From Thalassia testudinum (lineage: Eukaryota; Streptophyta; Magnoliopsida; Alismatales; Hydrocharitaceae), in assembly GCA_037157565.1 (NCBI GenBank), contig JAZHRO010000012.1, positions 54,179,501-54,243,500 of the forward strand: 64,000 bases of DNA, read 5' to 3'. The translations under genes and the position numbers were made by a program. This document shows positions 32,544-45,747 of the stretch, piece after piece. The notes below the pieces were generated by a model. That model searched no databases and had not been told where the DNA came from. It saw only the letters and a program-made list of their open reading frames with translations. The stretch's first letter is position 1. Each line of letters begins with the position of its first letter.

Positions 32544-35500
32544 TGAACGGGGGATTTCGCTTGCAGAAAAATTACATCGTCGTAGTGTATAATCATGGTG
32601 GAAAATCCTAAACAAAAGTATTTTAATAAAAGTAACCACGAAGAGTTAGGTCATATCCACAGGGAGTGAAATGACTCGTCACCTTTTGGTCAATTAAGAC
32701 GTCTGGGATGTTCACCAGACGTCTGTCCAGACGTTTGAAGAGAAAGCCAAACGTCTGAAAATGCTTTTCTTTTCGGCGCGTACCATACGCACGCCACTCC
32801 CTCGCCCACGCCTCACACTACTCCCTGCGATGGCCATCCCCGCACCCACGCCTCTCCCTGCGACGCCACACCTCTCCCCTCACCTCCTCTCCCTTTATAA
32901 CCCTCTCCTCCTCCTCTCCATCTCACACCACCACAGTCGAGCGAGAGAGAGAGCAGGAAGCCAGAGCGAGGGAGAGTGGAGAGCTGATCGCGAATCTGAG
33001 CACGAGAGCGGAGGACGCTGTGCTGTTCTACTACACTGCCTGCGGCGAGGAAACCCAGAGCGGTTCCACGGAATCAAATGTTTAGAGCGACATCCAGACG
33101 TCTTACCGGACGTCTGAAGGTAGAGTGAGACGTCTGGTAGAGATCCATTTTCCGTATTTCTTCTCTGCCAAAGTCTTGACAGTGTACGTATATGTGTCAG
33201 AAGTTGGAAGGCAAACCGAGGCAGTTTCAAACATCCGGGAGCACCTCCAGACGTCTGATGGAACCCTTGGACGTTGGCACTGCGTTCCAGAAGTCCGATA
33301 GAGGTGCCCCGAGAGAGGTATGCTTGAGAGTTGATTTAAGACGTTTGGGATCTCTCCCAGACGTCTGATTTCTTTCAGAACCCTTATTTTTGGGCTAGTT
33401 CAAGACCCAAACGGTGTCAGTTTTCTGTAAACGGAACATCGTTGTTTTTGTACGAATTTCTTCACGTAATGGTAGCTTGTCTATATCTTTTGAAATCCTT
33501 TTGACCTATCCATCCACGTCTTAGGTCTCCAGTCCTTCGAGTTACGAGACCTACGGAAACGTCGGGAGCTACTGTACGAGCCCCCATTCCACCTGGTTAT
33601 CCTGGTAGAGTGGTTCTAACTAAATCTCCAATAAAATGCATGCAATTAGTTAAAACCTAGGATGTGAGATGAAGTCTAGGAAGAAATAAACGCATGCTCT
33701 AGAATACAGCTATCCAAGTAAACCCTAGGTTATGACATGAACACTAGGGATAAAAAAGACACATGTGTAGAAAGATGGATGATTAAATAAATCATAAGTT
33801 GCCTGTAATGAACTACATCATTGATAGAAAGAAAAAAGAACTCGTACGGTGGAAATTGAGATGCCTATTCTATATGTAACAAACCAGATATAGAACAAAG
33901 AAAAGTTCATGTATGAACTCTATGGGGTATGTAGAATGAGATAGAAACACTGCCGTACTAGAGAACTAGATGGTTCTGGAATTGCCGCCCGCGGGCGGCC
34001 GTTAAGGGAAGTGAGTTGACCTTTGTGTACATGGTACCGAAGAGAGCAGCTATCCCTTGTAGTGTAGAGGGGAGCTTGCCGCCCTTGGGTTGAGACCTGG
34101 GGTGGGTTTGGCCACTCTACGTCGACTCTTGCTGTCCCTCATGTACGTGGTACCGAGATGAGCTACTTAGTGTAGGGGGGAGCTAGCCGCCCTAGGGGGT
34201 TCGGGGTTAGGCATGGCCACCTACACTGACTCTTGTTAGCCCGTTGGGCAAATCGGGATATCGAACGAGGGTACGCGGACTGAGGAGGGGCGAGACCCCT
34301 GAGGGGTGAGACCCCTATTCTATTCTGTTTTGAGAGGGAAAGGCCCTATACTGTTCTGCACTGTACGTTGAGGCGTACCTGCTAGCGGAAACGACTGATC
34401 GCGTGCTAGTGCGGGGTAGCTACCCGCGCACTTATTACGTGCGCCGTAGTCACCACTACGTCACGACCGTGACCTCGGGGTGGTAAACCGGGCGTAGGAC
34501 TACCACGGAGGGACTCTCCCGACCAAGAGAGTGCCACGTGTGCATCCTACATCACGGGAAAGCCGCAAGCAAAATCGTTCCTTTAGGGAATAAGAAGATT
34601 AAGTAATGAGATGAGCCTTGATTAGAGATCTCTATACAGAAAATCGTTATAGGAAATTTATGGATCAGAAAATAATATGTTAAACTACCTATAAATGCAT
34701 TTTTATGTTCAACCACCACTCAACGTTAGCTGACTCCAGTTATATAACTTTATACAGGTTAGGGATTTGAACAGTCCGAGCTACCGGTTGCTCAAGACGT
34801 TGGGCCTAGTCGAGCCCAGTTATAGTTTCTACTGCTTGGTGTAGTGAGTTCCTGTAGTTATGTTTCCAGCAATTTCCGTTATGTTCTCTATTTGTACTAG
34901 TTTGTTGTGATGACAGTATTTCCTATTCTTGAAGGCATGTATTACTCTAGAATTACTGTTCTCTTTCTCCTTTCGTTGCCATTTTCTTTTTACTTAGCTA
35001 CTGTACTTGTGTGGTTGTAGATTGATGCATGTTATTTGGTTATTTCTCGTTGGACGACTCGGTCTTGGGATTAGTCGAGGCGAGCCGATCTTAGGTCCTG
35101 TAGGGATCTGGATTCAGGTCGTGACAAGGAGGAATAGATGCAATAAATTCACGAATATTTTCCTTTGTATCTGCCCAATCAGGTACCGAATTTTTGCCTA
35201 AATCTGTTGCGAAACGAGGTGAGAAGAAGGATGCACAAAATAATTTAAGAGTGCGAGGGTTATGTGTGCAATTTTCCCACAATGGCATGTAGGGTAAATA
35301 TAGTTAAAATCCAATAAATTGAGCTCTCTCATTTAATCATAGTCCGCATGTGTTGATACTTTATGCATGCAAGTTAAAAGTCAAATTCAACATATAAGAG
35401 TTGAGTGTATGAGAAAAATTAAGTGGAAACTTAAGGGCATGCATGAAATATCACATGAATAATTTAATTCATAACATAAATCAATAGTGCTGCGACAATG

Positions 35501-35860
35501 GCATAATATGTAAATACTAATTTGACCAAAAACAAAGCTTTTCTTTCCTTCGTACATACGAGACAACGAGGCCGCGACTGGCTGCGATAACTTCGGTGGA
35601 GGTTGGCCACGATGAGGGCTATGCATGGGTAGTGATGGCGCGTTGAACGGTGGCCGGAGCTCTCACCGGCAATGAGGGCTGGTGGCGGTGGTGGCGACTC
35701 ATCGGTGCTCGAGTTGTCGATTGGTGGCATGGATGGAGTGGAAGCACTCGTGAAGGCGAGGGGAGCGTGTTGGCGTCGACGATGCAGAGTGAAGGTGTTG
35801 GTGTGGGTAGTGTTGGTAGCTACGTGGGTGGTGACACATCCGTTCACTCCGCACACTAAA
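32544..35860 (-). repeat. F element LTR, left copy, interrupted by B1
   Basis: 32544-32666 and 35132-35860 match 40391-41200 closely (for example GTATAATCATGGTGGAAAAT and AAAACAAAGCTTTTCTTTCCTT). The break at 32666/35127 is the B1 insertion. The right end diverges from F2 after about 35790, where a copia fragment joins. It is probably the 3' LTR of the element whose 5' LTR is at 40391. Confidence 0.65.
32667..35126 (+). repeat. Solo LTR B1 (2460 bp)
   Basis: It begins TGAAATGACTCG and ends GGTCGTGACA. Flanks GGGAG (32662-32666) and AGGAG (35127-35131) are a target duplication with one change; the empty site is seen in F2 near 40525. Upstream GACGTC cores are at 32698, 32718, 32730 and 32750 (20, 12, 20), TATA at 32894-32900, and downstream sites at 33090-33370. 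Confidence 0.88.
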
Positions 35861-36297
35861 AAGTTCTATAAATCTCCGGATTTGAAAGATACTAACTCTA
35901 AAGGACCCACAAGAAAATAGGTACCTAGAAAAGATATTTGTTTTGCAAGAATAGATCAAAGTAATCAATAGGTGTTCAAGGCACATAACGGAACACTTTA
36001 ACGTTTCTATAGGTTGAATGAAGACTAAGAATGTTGGACGAGAGATGCTTGGTATCCACAAGCTTCATTTTACTATTGGTAAATTTTATGGTATGATATT
36101 TCTTCATTTTTTTGTGATTGACAAAAAGGGGGAGAAAGATAGAGGGCAAATAGCAATATTTTTTGGGGGAGCATATATTGAGGGGGAGGATTTAATTAAA
36201 AGTTTTTTTTCCTTCATATAACATTGTTAAAAATTATTTTTATTCTTATAATTATCTATTTGCAAGATAGTTTTGTCAACACCAAAAAGGGGGAGAT
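35861..36297 (+). mobile_element. Copia body fragment with several polypurine tracts
   Basis: 35886-35935 encodes SKGPTRK-stop-VPRKD, matching the GP...WVPK motif at the copia gag end with Trp changed to a TAG stop. The rest jumps to the 3' non-coding region, where purine tracts occur at 36125-36135, 36170-36195 and 36283-36297. Protease to RNase H is missing. Multiple tracts suggest a Sirevirus. Confidence 0.65.
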
Positions 36298-37530
36298 TGT
36301 TGGAACCTTGTTTCACATCTTATTTTGGTGTTAACAAAATTATTATGGATTAATGTTTGCAATTGAGTTCTTTCAGATTTAGGTGAAGATCAAGGTAAAC
36401 AGGAAATGATGGGGGCTTAATGAAAAGGAGAAGATCATGATAAAAAGGAGGCAAGATGATAAGGAAGAATCAAGGAGGAGAAGATCATCTTCGACCTTTA
36501 GTGTTTCTAGTTTAGATTTTTTATTTATAGATTGTATATGCCTCTTAACAAAGGAATATAACTTAGATCGTAAAAATAATTAGAGATAAATTAGGATTAA
36601 TATTGCGATCATTTTCAAAGAACGTAATTGATTAAATGACTTAAAAAGGTACTTGTTAACTCACAAGTACCGGTACTAAAGTTTAGTACCGGTACATGTG
36701 AGTTACAGGCTTGGGTTTTGTCAAGAAACAAACCTGTACCTAACAAGTACCTGTACTCATGATTAGTACTGGTACTGGAGGTAATGAGTACCGGTACTAA
36801 TGATCAGTACCGGTACAAGTGGATTACAGATTTATGTTAAGAATTTGAAACCCAAATCTGGAAGCAACGAGTACCGGTACCAGGTAGCCATTGTCTCAAA
36901 ACTGAACGGCTAGAAAATTTATTTTGGCTATATGAACGTTGGGATTTAAACCCCAACGTCTAGTAGACGAATCCTTGAGGTCCTAAACTCTATAAATAAA
37001 CCCTTGGACCCTTAGTTTGTATATGAGAAATAGAGAAGAAAAATTCTAGAGCTATATTTCATATTCTCACAATATTTTGAAGAAGAAGGAATAGTTTGCT
37101 GCTATCAATTTTTTTATTCTTTTGCAAACACTTCGACGTGATTTCTTTACGCATTGTCAAGGTATTCACGCTCATTCTAGGCTCTCAAATCGGTAACATT
37201 ATATTTACATATGTTGAGAGGCTTAGGAGCTTAGTTATAAGATCTTTCTTTCTTACACCTGTATTTCATTTGTTCTTGAGCATTTTCTCGTTGGGATGTA
37301 ACAAACTCATTTTTGTACTTGGGTTGAGGTAACCGTTAATTACCTCGGTTTAGTAAATTGATTTCCTCGGGGTTGAGGGAATCGGGTTAAAAACCCTAAG
37401 CTAGGAGGCTTAGGTAGTGGAGTACCCAAGGGAGGGGAACCACTATACATATTGTGCCAATTTTTTGTGGTTTGATTGATTGTGCAAATTGTCTTGTTAT
37501 TACTAATATTGTTCTTAAGTTTTTGTTTGC
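36298..37530 (+). repeat. Copia 3' LTR with GTACCGGTAC palindromes
   Basis: It begins TGTTGGAACC directly after the purine tract. TATA (CTATAAATAAA) is at 36990-37000. The 3' edge is not defined because no second LTR is present. An array of GTACCGGTAC palindromes lies upstream of the TATA box. Confidence 0.65.
36667..36880 (+). promoter_or_regulatory. Phased GTACCGGTAC palindrome array
   Basis: Ten-base palindromes or one-mismatch forms start at 36667, 36686, 36747, 36766, 36788, 36807 and 36871. Neighbour spacing within groups is 19, 19, 22 and 19. The array lies 110-330 bp upstream of the TATA box. Confidence 0.8.
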
Positions 37531-37553
37531 GTAGATAGCCATATATCCTATCT

Positions 37554-39166
37554 TTAGATCCTATTTAAGGGTTGTTTGTGGTGTTGGGAGGTAATGATTA
37601 AGTCCAAGGAGGGCTTAGTTCGTGTTAAGTCCAGCTCCAACAACAATTCAGATTCTGTATTATTCACTCTAATAGTTGTTGCAGAGAAATTCATGTCACC
37701 TTGCCTATCAGTAATGATTTCCTCAAGAATGGGAGTCATATTTTCACCTTCCAGTATATGTGAATCAATGGTGGACTCCAAATCACATTTATTTGATGGC
37801 AGGGTCGAAGCAACTGAATCATTATCACTAATTTCATCCCTGGATTCTTTTGGTTCACTTAAGTTTTCGTCGGGGTGTATATGTGATTCATTAGTAAAGG
37901 GAGGAGTTGCTTCAGTATCCTCAATTATTTCTGAAGGAGGATCAGTTTTAATGTTTTGGAGTAAGGCTATATCACTAAATTCTTTGTTATCCTCGGGGCA
38001 TAAATCCTCAACTGATGTGTATTGTCCCCAAGAGTCTCTTCTATGCTTCTCACTATTGTGTTCATCCTCCTCCAACATCAACTCCTTATCTTCTTGATTT
38101 TGCAGAGGATGCTTTTCAAAATCAAAAGTAGGAAGGAATCCGGATTTCACCAAATCATTAATATCCTTGGGGGGTAAGTCCTCAAATAACACATAATCCC
38201 CATGAGATTACTCCAAACTCTTAGTTTGGGTTCCTCTATTGGGTTATCATCCTCTTCTAAAATAAACTATTTGTATTCCTGAGACCAAAATTGATCCAAT
38301 TCATCTTCCATTCCTTTAGAGTCACCTTCATTGGGCACATGTAAATCCTTAGAATGATGAATGGTAGGTGTTGGTTCCCAAAGTGGAGGATCGGGATTAG
38401 TCTCACTTAGGGTAGAATGGGGTTCCACCACATGATTAATAGGGGAAGTGGCATGAACAATATGACCTTGACTTGATTTATCAGGGGTAAGAAAAATACT
38501 GTCAGCGGGATCAAGGTCCTCAAGTGGTACCATCTTCCCTTTCTTTTGACTCCAATATAGCTTGGGTGGATAATCATTAAGATAGTTCTCCTCTAGTGGC
38601 CTTGTCTCATGGAGAGAGTCTATGTGATAGCTACTCAAAACGGGATCCCTATTATTCCTTGTTTCCTTAGAATCTTTTTGACGATCACTGTTGTACAGGT
38701 AGGGACCAGAATCAATAGTAAGAGAGTAGCTAAGCTAACAAATTTTCTCATTCAATCGTTGACTATTCCTCAACATCTCTCCCATAGAATGCATCATTTC
38801 TTTTTGTTGTTCTTGCATTTCTATTATAAAAGAGGAGAGGCTGCTATCAGATTGGGGATGATAGTCAATCTTAGGCTCAGGTTGCCTAAGAGTGTTAGTC
38901 CAACCTTGATAAGAAAAATCATGAAGGGTGGGAGGGCTAGGCGTTGGCAAAGTAGTGGGGACTCCTGGGGTGGAAAATCCTACTCCAAGGTTCTACTCAA
39001 AAGTGGGAGTTATCGGGCTAATACTTCGAGGATAGGAATATGATTGATCTCATGAATTGTCCTTGTACCCATCAAAGGATGGATAAGCTCGGGACATGGG
39101 ATCCTGACTAAAAGATGGGAAGTATTGACTCTGATAATCTAAATGATAGGAGTAACGGTGATCCAT
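37554..39166 (-). pseudogene. Acidic ORF of element F, broken
   Basis: The minus-strand frame starts at ATG 39166 with an aromatic, Ser- and Gln-rich segment (MDHRYSYHLDYQSQYFPSF). It continues in one frame to 38267 with about three stops, through a coiled-coil-like piece (MQEQQKEMMHSMGEMLRNSQ, near 38800) and a DPADS-type acidic part. A frameshift precedes the last acidic 212 codons (37554-38192). No gag or pol motif is visible. The architecture parallels element D. Confidence 0.6.
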
Positions 39167-40370
39167 TTCTTTAAGCCAAACAGGTTTAACTCTCTTAGAA
39201 AGTAGAAGAAATCAGAATAAAACAGAAACTTCTTAGAGAGTTCTACCACTGTCAAAACAAATGCAAATACAGTGGAATGTGTTTTTAATAGATTCTAGGT
39301 CTTAGAATTAAGTATTTAGTTGGTGGCCAAACAAGTTTTGCAAGAATTACACTTCCTAGGACGACTTTTGTTGGTACCTACAACCTACTCACAAGGGATG
39401 GAAGTCTCGAATCGAGCCCATGCACGAGGAACTGAAGAAACTTGGTGGATAGGCTTGTTGATTTCCGACTAACTTCCCCTATGGTGCAAAGAGGAGAGGT
39501 AGAAATTTATCTAGTGACCTTATGTGTGATGTACACAATGTCTTAGGTGTGCAACACACGTATGCAGTTTGTATTTAAAATCTCGCAATCAAGTCCTTTT
39601 GCACACAATTTCAAGTCATTGATTTTAAGGTCCAACCTCTTAGCAGTCCTAATTTCTTAAAGTGAACACTGATTTAATTAGATTCAAATACTTTAGTGGT
39701 CTTAGATTTAAGTTCAATGCGGATGCATGACAGGTAATTGATGCTCAAGAAAAGAAGTACCTTACTCCAGCTTTCTTCAATACAGGATGTCTGCGATGCA
39801 CTTAAGATAAACTAGATGTTGCTCATTCAATCCTAGATGGTCGCCCTGTAGATATGTAGCTTCTAATAGGCAGCTCGAAAATTATTTTTTATTTATATTT
39901 TTTTATCAAACAAACCTAATATAATTTAGCTAACTAACTAACTAACATGCAATTCAAACAATTCAAATAAACCTATAATCTAAATAAAATGGGAACATGC
40001 TCCCAAAAAGACGCTCTCGCTTACAAGAGCAATAAGCAATAAAAAGTACTGGAAACATTTTCCTAAAAATGCCCAACACGGGTCTATAAGATAGAAATTA
40101 AATGCCTAATGTCTATCTAGCCTAATCTAAATCTAAAAGAAGCAAACAGGTCCTCGGTCGCCAATTCTCCCTCCACGCATGTGGGATCTAGGCCCACGTG
40201 TTCCTGTTATTGCCCTCTAGGTGGCGTCAAGGTCCACCAACCGTATTGTCTCTGGTGCATGCTCCTCCTTCTCATGAATGTACCTCGCACAGAAGAATAG
40301 AGAATGGTCAGATAAATGCGCACCTCAAAATAATAAGAAATAAACTGGTGAACCTACTGCGTCTGTTGCC
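39167..40370 (-). other. F element leader, non-coding
   Basis: The region between primer site and acidic frame has no domain and no notable repeat beyond short T/A runs near 39885. Confidence 0.5.
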
Positions 40371-40388
40371 TCCTCGGTAATGGCGCCA
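40371..40388 (-). other. Primer binding site of F, decayed tRNA-Asp type
   Basis: The minus strand reads TGGCGCCATTACCGAGGA. It differs from the LARD1 site at three positions, all transitions of the C-to-T type on the plus strand. Confidence 0.75.
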
Positions 40389-40390
40389 TT

Positions 40391-41345
40391 TGAATGGGGG
40401 ATTTCACTTGCAGAAAAATGATATGGCAGAAAATTATGTCATCGCAGTGTATAATCATGGTGGAAAATCTTGAACAAAAGTATTTTAATAAAACTAACCA
40501 CAAAGAGTTAGGTCGTATCCACAGGGAGGAATAGATGCAATAAATTCATGAATATTTTCCTTTGTAGCTGCCAAATCATGTACGAAATTTGTGCAAAAAT
40601 CTACTGCGAAACGAGGTGAGAAGAAGGATGCACACAATAATTTAAGCGTGCGAGGGTTATGTGTGAAATTTTCCCACAATGGCATGTAGGGTAAATATAG
40701 TTAAAATCTAAGAAATTGAGCTCTCTCCTCTAATCATGGTCCACCTATGTTGATACTTTATGCATGCAAGTTAAAAGTCAAATTCAACATATAAGAGTTA
40801 AGTGTATGAGAAAAATTGAGTGGACAGTTATGGGCATGATTGAAATATCACATGAACAATTTAATTCATAAAATAAATCAATAGTGTTGCAGGAATGGCA
40901 TAATACGTAAATACTAATTCAACCCAAAACAAAGCTTTTCTTTCCTTTGTACGTACACGATGATGAGGCTGTGGCCGGCCGTGAGAATTTCGGTGGAGCT
41001 TGGCCACGATGAGGGCTATGAATGGGCGGTGACTGCGCATCGAACAATGGTTGGAGCTCTCGCCGGCAATGAGGAGGGTTGGCGGTGGTGGTGGCGGCTC
41101 ATCGATGCATGGGTTGTTGGTTGGTGGCGCGGATGGTGTGGAAGCACTCGTGGAGGCGAGGGGAGCGTGTTGGCATCGACGGTGCAGAGTTTCGTGGCAC
41201 GTGGAGGTGGCTGCGCGGAGGATTCGGTTGGAGCTTTGGGTTCTCTTCTTGTTGGCGGTGATGAAGAAGATGAACAGTAAGCTTGGTGGGAAAGCTCGCG
41301 CGATCGAGGGAGGAGGTAGGCTGCTGTGGGTGCGCGCATGCACGC
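40391..41345 (-). repeat. F element 5' LTR, left part (F2)
   Basis: It starts next to the primer site and matches the left F LTR. It is broken at 41345 by solo LTR E and resumes at 50690. The GC-rich part near 41000-41340 gives overlapping frames on both strands that I do not regard as genes. Confidence 0.7.
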
Positions 41346-42541
41346 TGATGTAAACACATTTACACTACTTAAGATGTCTATTTATGCATGTTCTTAAGCA
41401 TAGGATTGCATTACATGCTATAAATATTACATAACATGCATCATCTTGCATTTAAAGTAGTTTGAATAAAATGGAGGTTAATTGTCTCCTTTTATGTGCT
41501 TGGACTGTGAAAACTTTTTATTGGGGCCTCGGATCGAAGATTCAACCGTATAGATGTGATCAGGACGACGATTGGAGTTCAACGGCTCCAAGATGACCCT
41601 AATCAGGCATCTGTAGCATCTGATAGTGACCGGGGAACCTTAGAAGATCAAGGGCCAAGATGGTGCAAATCCGCACTTCAAATGACAAATCTGACCGCAC
41701 GGATGGATTCGGATCGACGATCGCAGCTTAACGATGCAAAAATCGAGTCAATCCGACACCCGTGGCACCATCTACATCATCCAGAAGATGGACAGCCAAG
41801 ATGGCGCCACGTGGTGCCATCTTGACAGCCCAAACACCCGCACGCACCCGCTGAAGCTCCTGTGTCCGCCCTTCCCCGCTATTGGATCAAGATCCAACGG
41901 CTGTGGATGCAGCGCCTTGAAATCGACCGCACGACCATTTAGGCGAGGCAGCGCAGTGGTCCAGTGCCTTATCGCGAGGTGCTAGCGCGCGTTCGAGCCT
42001 CGCCAAGTGAAATCCGGAGCGGGGGCTGCACTTTCAATCAGCCGTCAGATCGCGATCCAACGGCCACGCGCGCCCGATAGCGTCCACGTGCTATTGTACG
42101 TGCGGCGTAACGCGGCATCGCACGCGTTGGAGCGGGTGCACAACGAAGCGGGCAAAGGCGCAATCTGAGTAGTCCGATCTCGCGATCGGACGGCTGTGGA
42201 CAGTTGAACGTGCGCAAGTGTTGCGTGCGTGAGCAGACGAGCGGGCGCTCACGGGCAACGCCCACTACGCCCATGATGGGGCTTTAACGACGGTTTTATT
42301 CGTCACTAAAGACCCCTTATTTAATGTTTTAAAGATGTAATGACCAATTTGCCCCTACTCCTTGCAACTATAAAAGGAGACCCCCTCCACACGAAATTCT
42401 CATCCCTTCCTTCTCTTCTCTACCTCTCCAAATCTCAAGATAAGCTTGTCCCACACCCGGGATGCTTCTTGCGAGATAAAGTCCAAATTTTCGTCCCCCT
42501 TCAGAAGTGGATCCCATGATGACGACGATGTGCTGCCCTGT

Positions 42542-42768
42542 TGTTGAACGGGTTTTTGCGAATCGCTACGCTTACGAGATTGGTTTTGGAAAACCTGTCG
42601 TTGTAGTTCAAAAAGCGAAGAATTCGTGTTCAACAAATAAAATTTATATCGAAAAAAATTTCGGGTCGAACACAGGGAGGCTACATTGATCTATATTCGC
42701 AGTTATATTTTTTTAGGATTTTTTTTGTTAAGCAAGGCGATATAATTACAATGGAGCTATCAAACTAT

Positions 42769-42802
<34 letters not shown>

Positions 42803-44192
42803 ACATGCATTCAATATTTTAATTGTTTATAAAAGTTACACTGGAAAGTGAAAAATCAATTACACTATAAAGTAGAAAATTCTACACTAGAAAAGCTGTA
42901 AATAAGAATGGGAGAGAGAAGTTATCCTCCTCGACGATTGCTTTGAGGACGAGCCGGACGAGACGACGCCTGGACGAAGGAGAACGAAGTAGGACGAAGG
43001 AGGACGAAGCAGAAGAATGGGAACGGAGCAGCACGCCGTCGTCGTCGCGGGATCCACTTCCGAAGGGGAACGAAAATTGGACTTTACCTCGTAAGAAGCA
43101 TCCCGGGTGTAGGACAAGCTTCTTTTGAGCTTTGGAGGGTAGAGAGGAGAAAGAAGGGATGAGAATTTCGTATGGAGGGGGTCTCCTTTTATAGTTGCAA
43201 GGAGTGGGGGCAAAATGGACATTACAACTTCAAAACAATAAATAAGGGGTCTTTAGTGACGGATAAATCCGTCACTAAAGCCCCGACGTGGCCATCGCCT
43301 TTGCGCCCAAGCGCGCCTCCTCGGCTGCCCGCTCCTCAACGCTTGCGCACGTCCAGCGCTTTTCAGCCGTCCGATCGCGAGATCGGATGGCTTAAGATGC
43401 ATCCGCGCCCGCACGCTACGCGCGTCTGATTGTGCGTCCGATTGCGTGTCCAATCGCGCGTTGGCGCTATTGGGCGCGCGTGGCCGTCCGATCTCCATCT
43501 GACGCTCCAATTGCTCGCGCCCGCCGCTCCTCGCCATGGCTCGAACCCGCGCCCCGCGCTCGCGATAGCGTGCTCGACCGCTGCGCTATGGGGCGCGGAT
43601 GGTCGAGCGGGCGTTTTTAAATGCGAGCGCCCACAGCCGTTGGATTAAGATCCAATGGCGGAGAGCGATTGGGCGCGGGGCTTTCACAAGATGCAGGCGG
43701 CCGTTTGGGCGGCTGAGATGGCGCCACGTGACGCTATCTTGGCCGTCCATCTTCTGGAAGTTGTAGATGGTGCCACGGATGTCGGATTGACTTGATTTTT
43801 TTGTCGTTGGGCTGCGATCGTCGATCCGAATTCATCCGTGCGGTTGGATTTATCATCTGAAGTGTGGATTTACACCATCCTGGCCCTTGATCTTCTAGGG
43901 TTCCCGGATCACTATCTGATGCTACGGATGCCTGATTAGGGCGATCTTGGAGTCGTTGAACTCCAATCGTCGCCTTGATCACATCCATACGGTTGGATCT
44001 TTGATCCGAGGCCCTGATAAAATATTTGCCCTGTTCAAGCACATAAGAGGAGACAATTAACCTCCATTTTATTCAAACTATTCTAAATGCAAGATGATGC
44101 ATGTAATGCAATATTTATATCATGAAATGCAATCCTATGCTTAAGAACATGCATAAATAGACATCTTAAGTAGTGTAAATGTGTTTACATCA
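42542..44192 (-). repeat. Element D 3' LTR (1651 bp)
   Basis: The minus strand runs from TGATGTAAACAC (44192) to ...GTTCAACA (42542). The TATA box CTATAAAAG is at 43186-43194. A dyad AGCCGTCCGATC-GCGA-GATCGGATGGCT (43365-43392) lies in U3, with one mismatch. A GA microsatellite is at 42769-42802. Confidence 0.9.
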
Positions 44193-44229
44193 TATCCCCA
44201 TGCCTATCTTTTGCTAGTCCCTAGCAAAA
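44193..44229 (-). other. Hairpin and 3' polypurine tract of D
   Basis: On the minus strand TTTTGCTAG-GGA-CTAGCAAAA (9-bp stem, 44209-44229) precedes TAGGCATGGGG and the LTR. LARD1 has the same module at 5821-5858 with a slightly different stem. Confidence 0.8.
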
Positions 44230-45382
44230 ACTATGTGCTATTTATAAAAGAATTAGGTTAGATTATTTGGTCTTGAGTTATTTTTCAATCATTAAGAAAT
44301 TGTCTACTTAGGAACTGAATCTTCAAAGACACAACAGTGCCCAGGTATCAGCCAAAATGCAGACCGCTTCAAGCCCTCGCCTTATTAAAAGAAAAATTTC
44401 TTTTTCTCTTTTTCTCTTTTCTAATTTTTTTGATTTTCAAATTTTTGGGTTTAAGAGTGGCTTTCTACGGCCATTCAACTCACCCAAAATTTGATGAGAA
44501 CCCTAAGCTTTAAGCATCTTATTGTGATTGTGATAGACTCGTTGACCGGCAATTAGAACGGACTTCGGATTTCTACGCCTTTAGGTGACCTAACCAGAAT
44601 TCTACCTAAAAGTGTATCTTTACAATCGGTAGCTTTCTCCCTACTTTTTTTTTAAACGGGGTCAACACAAGGGTGAATCCAGTGTATATCTCCCCAGTTT
44701 ATTCTACTTCTCCGCTTCTTCCTAAGTGTTTTGGGAATTTTTAGTGCATTTTCTGAGCTGGGTTCTAGACAACTGGTCGATGAGCTGTTACCACCGACAA
44801 CTTGCCAGCCATACTCGTGCGGCGAAGTGTGGCTTATTTCTTTTTATTCTTTTCTCCCTTTTTTTTTTTTTTTTTGAGAGTAGGTGGCTTCCCTAGTCTA
44901 AGATTTACCTAAATGCAGCAAACTAAGAAAGGTCCAGTGACTGGGCTCTGGACAACCTACCTATGGGCTGTTACCCACGATAACTTGCCTGCCATATCAC
45001 CCTAGAAGGTTCATTAGCTACCCAATTTCCGTTAGAATAGCCGAACAACGAGTCAGTGCAAAGAAAGTGTGTAGATGCTTAAAACTCAAAATTCCCACAA
45101 ATCAGAGGGCGGGTTGACAAGTCGTGTACTTATCACCCAAACTTATTTATTCCAATTATAATAGAATTAAGATGGCGAGGACTCAAAAATAAATCCACAT
45201 TTTAGTGGATACACAGGTTAATTAAGTCCAAAGACATGAGGGGTCTTTGTGTTCAGATCTTAATGTAGTTTTTTCTAAGATTGAAAATTTTCTTAAACCC
45301 AAATTCTCTTTCTTAATTTCGATTTTTTTTTTAATAAAACAAATCTACAGAGCTGACGAATGAATTCAGAGATAAATATCCA
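44230..45382 (-). other. Element D 3' non-coding region
   Basis: It has T- and C-rich runs and no supported frame. It corresponds to 4537-5820 of LARD1. Confidence 0.5.
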
Positions 45383-45416
45383 CCCCCCATGCCTATCTAA
45401 TGCAATGTCCTCATTG
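45383..45416 (-). other. Internal hairpin plus purine tract of D
   Basis: The minus strand reads CAATG-AGGA-CATTG (45403-45416), then TAGGCATGGGGGG, the same as 4502-4536 of LARD1. It lies about 1.2 kb before the 3' LTR. Confidence 0.55.
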
Positions 45417-45747
45417 TATTAAAAAGACATAAAAAATAGTGGAAAAGCGAAGAAAGCACCTGAATTACGTGAATGTCAGGTCTGCTCTGAGATGAAAAAT
45501 TAAAAAGAACCGTATAAGTGTTGAGTTTAGTGCCTTCAGCTAGGCACACTATACAAAGAAAAGAAATGAGGAATTCACATGTGCAGGTCAGAATTAGAAT
45601 GAACAGAAGAATCCTCTGACCTGTCAGCAGAGGCCCACAGATGTGAACCAGATTGTGGTGCAGACCCACACCCCATAATCGAGAAGATCTTAGGTTCTGG
45701 ATAAAAATTACCCAAAACCTAAAATCAGAATGTAAGCGGGATCGGGC

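Noticed and set aside
35464..35856. His/Pro/Ser-rich 130-codon frame, and similar ones at 40861-41359
   Set aside because: They lie in GC-rich F LTR sequence with equally long frames on the other strand, and are disrupted between the two LTR copies.
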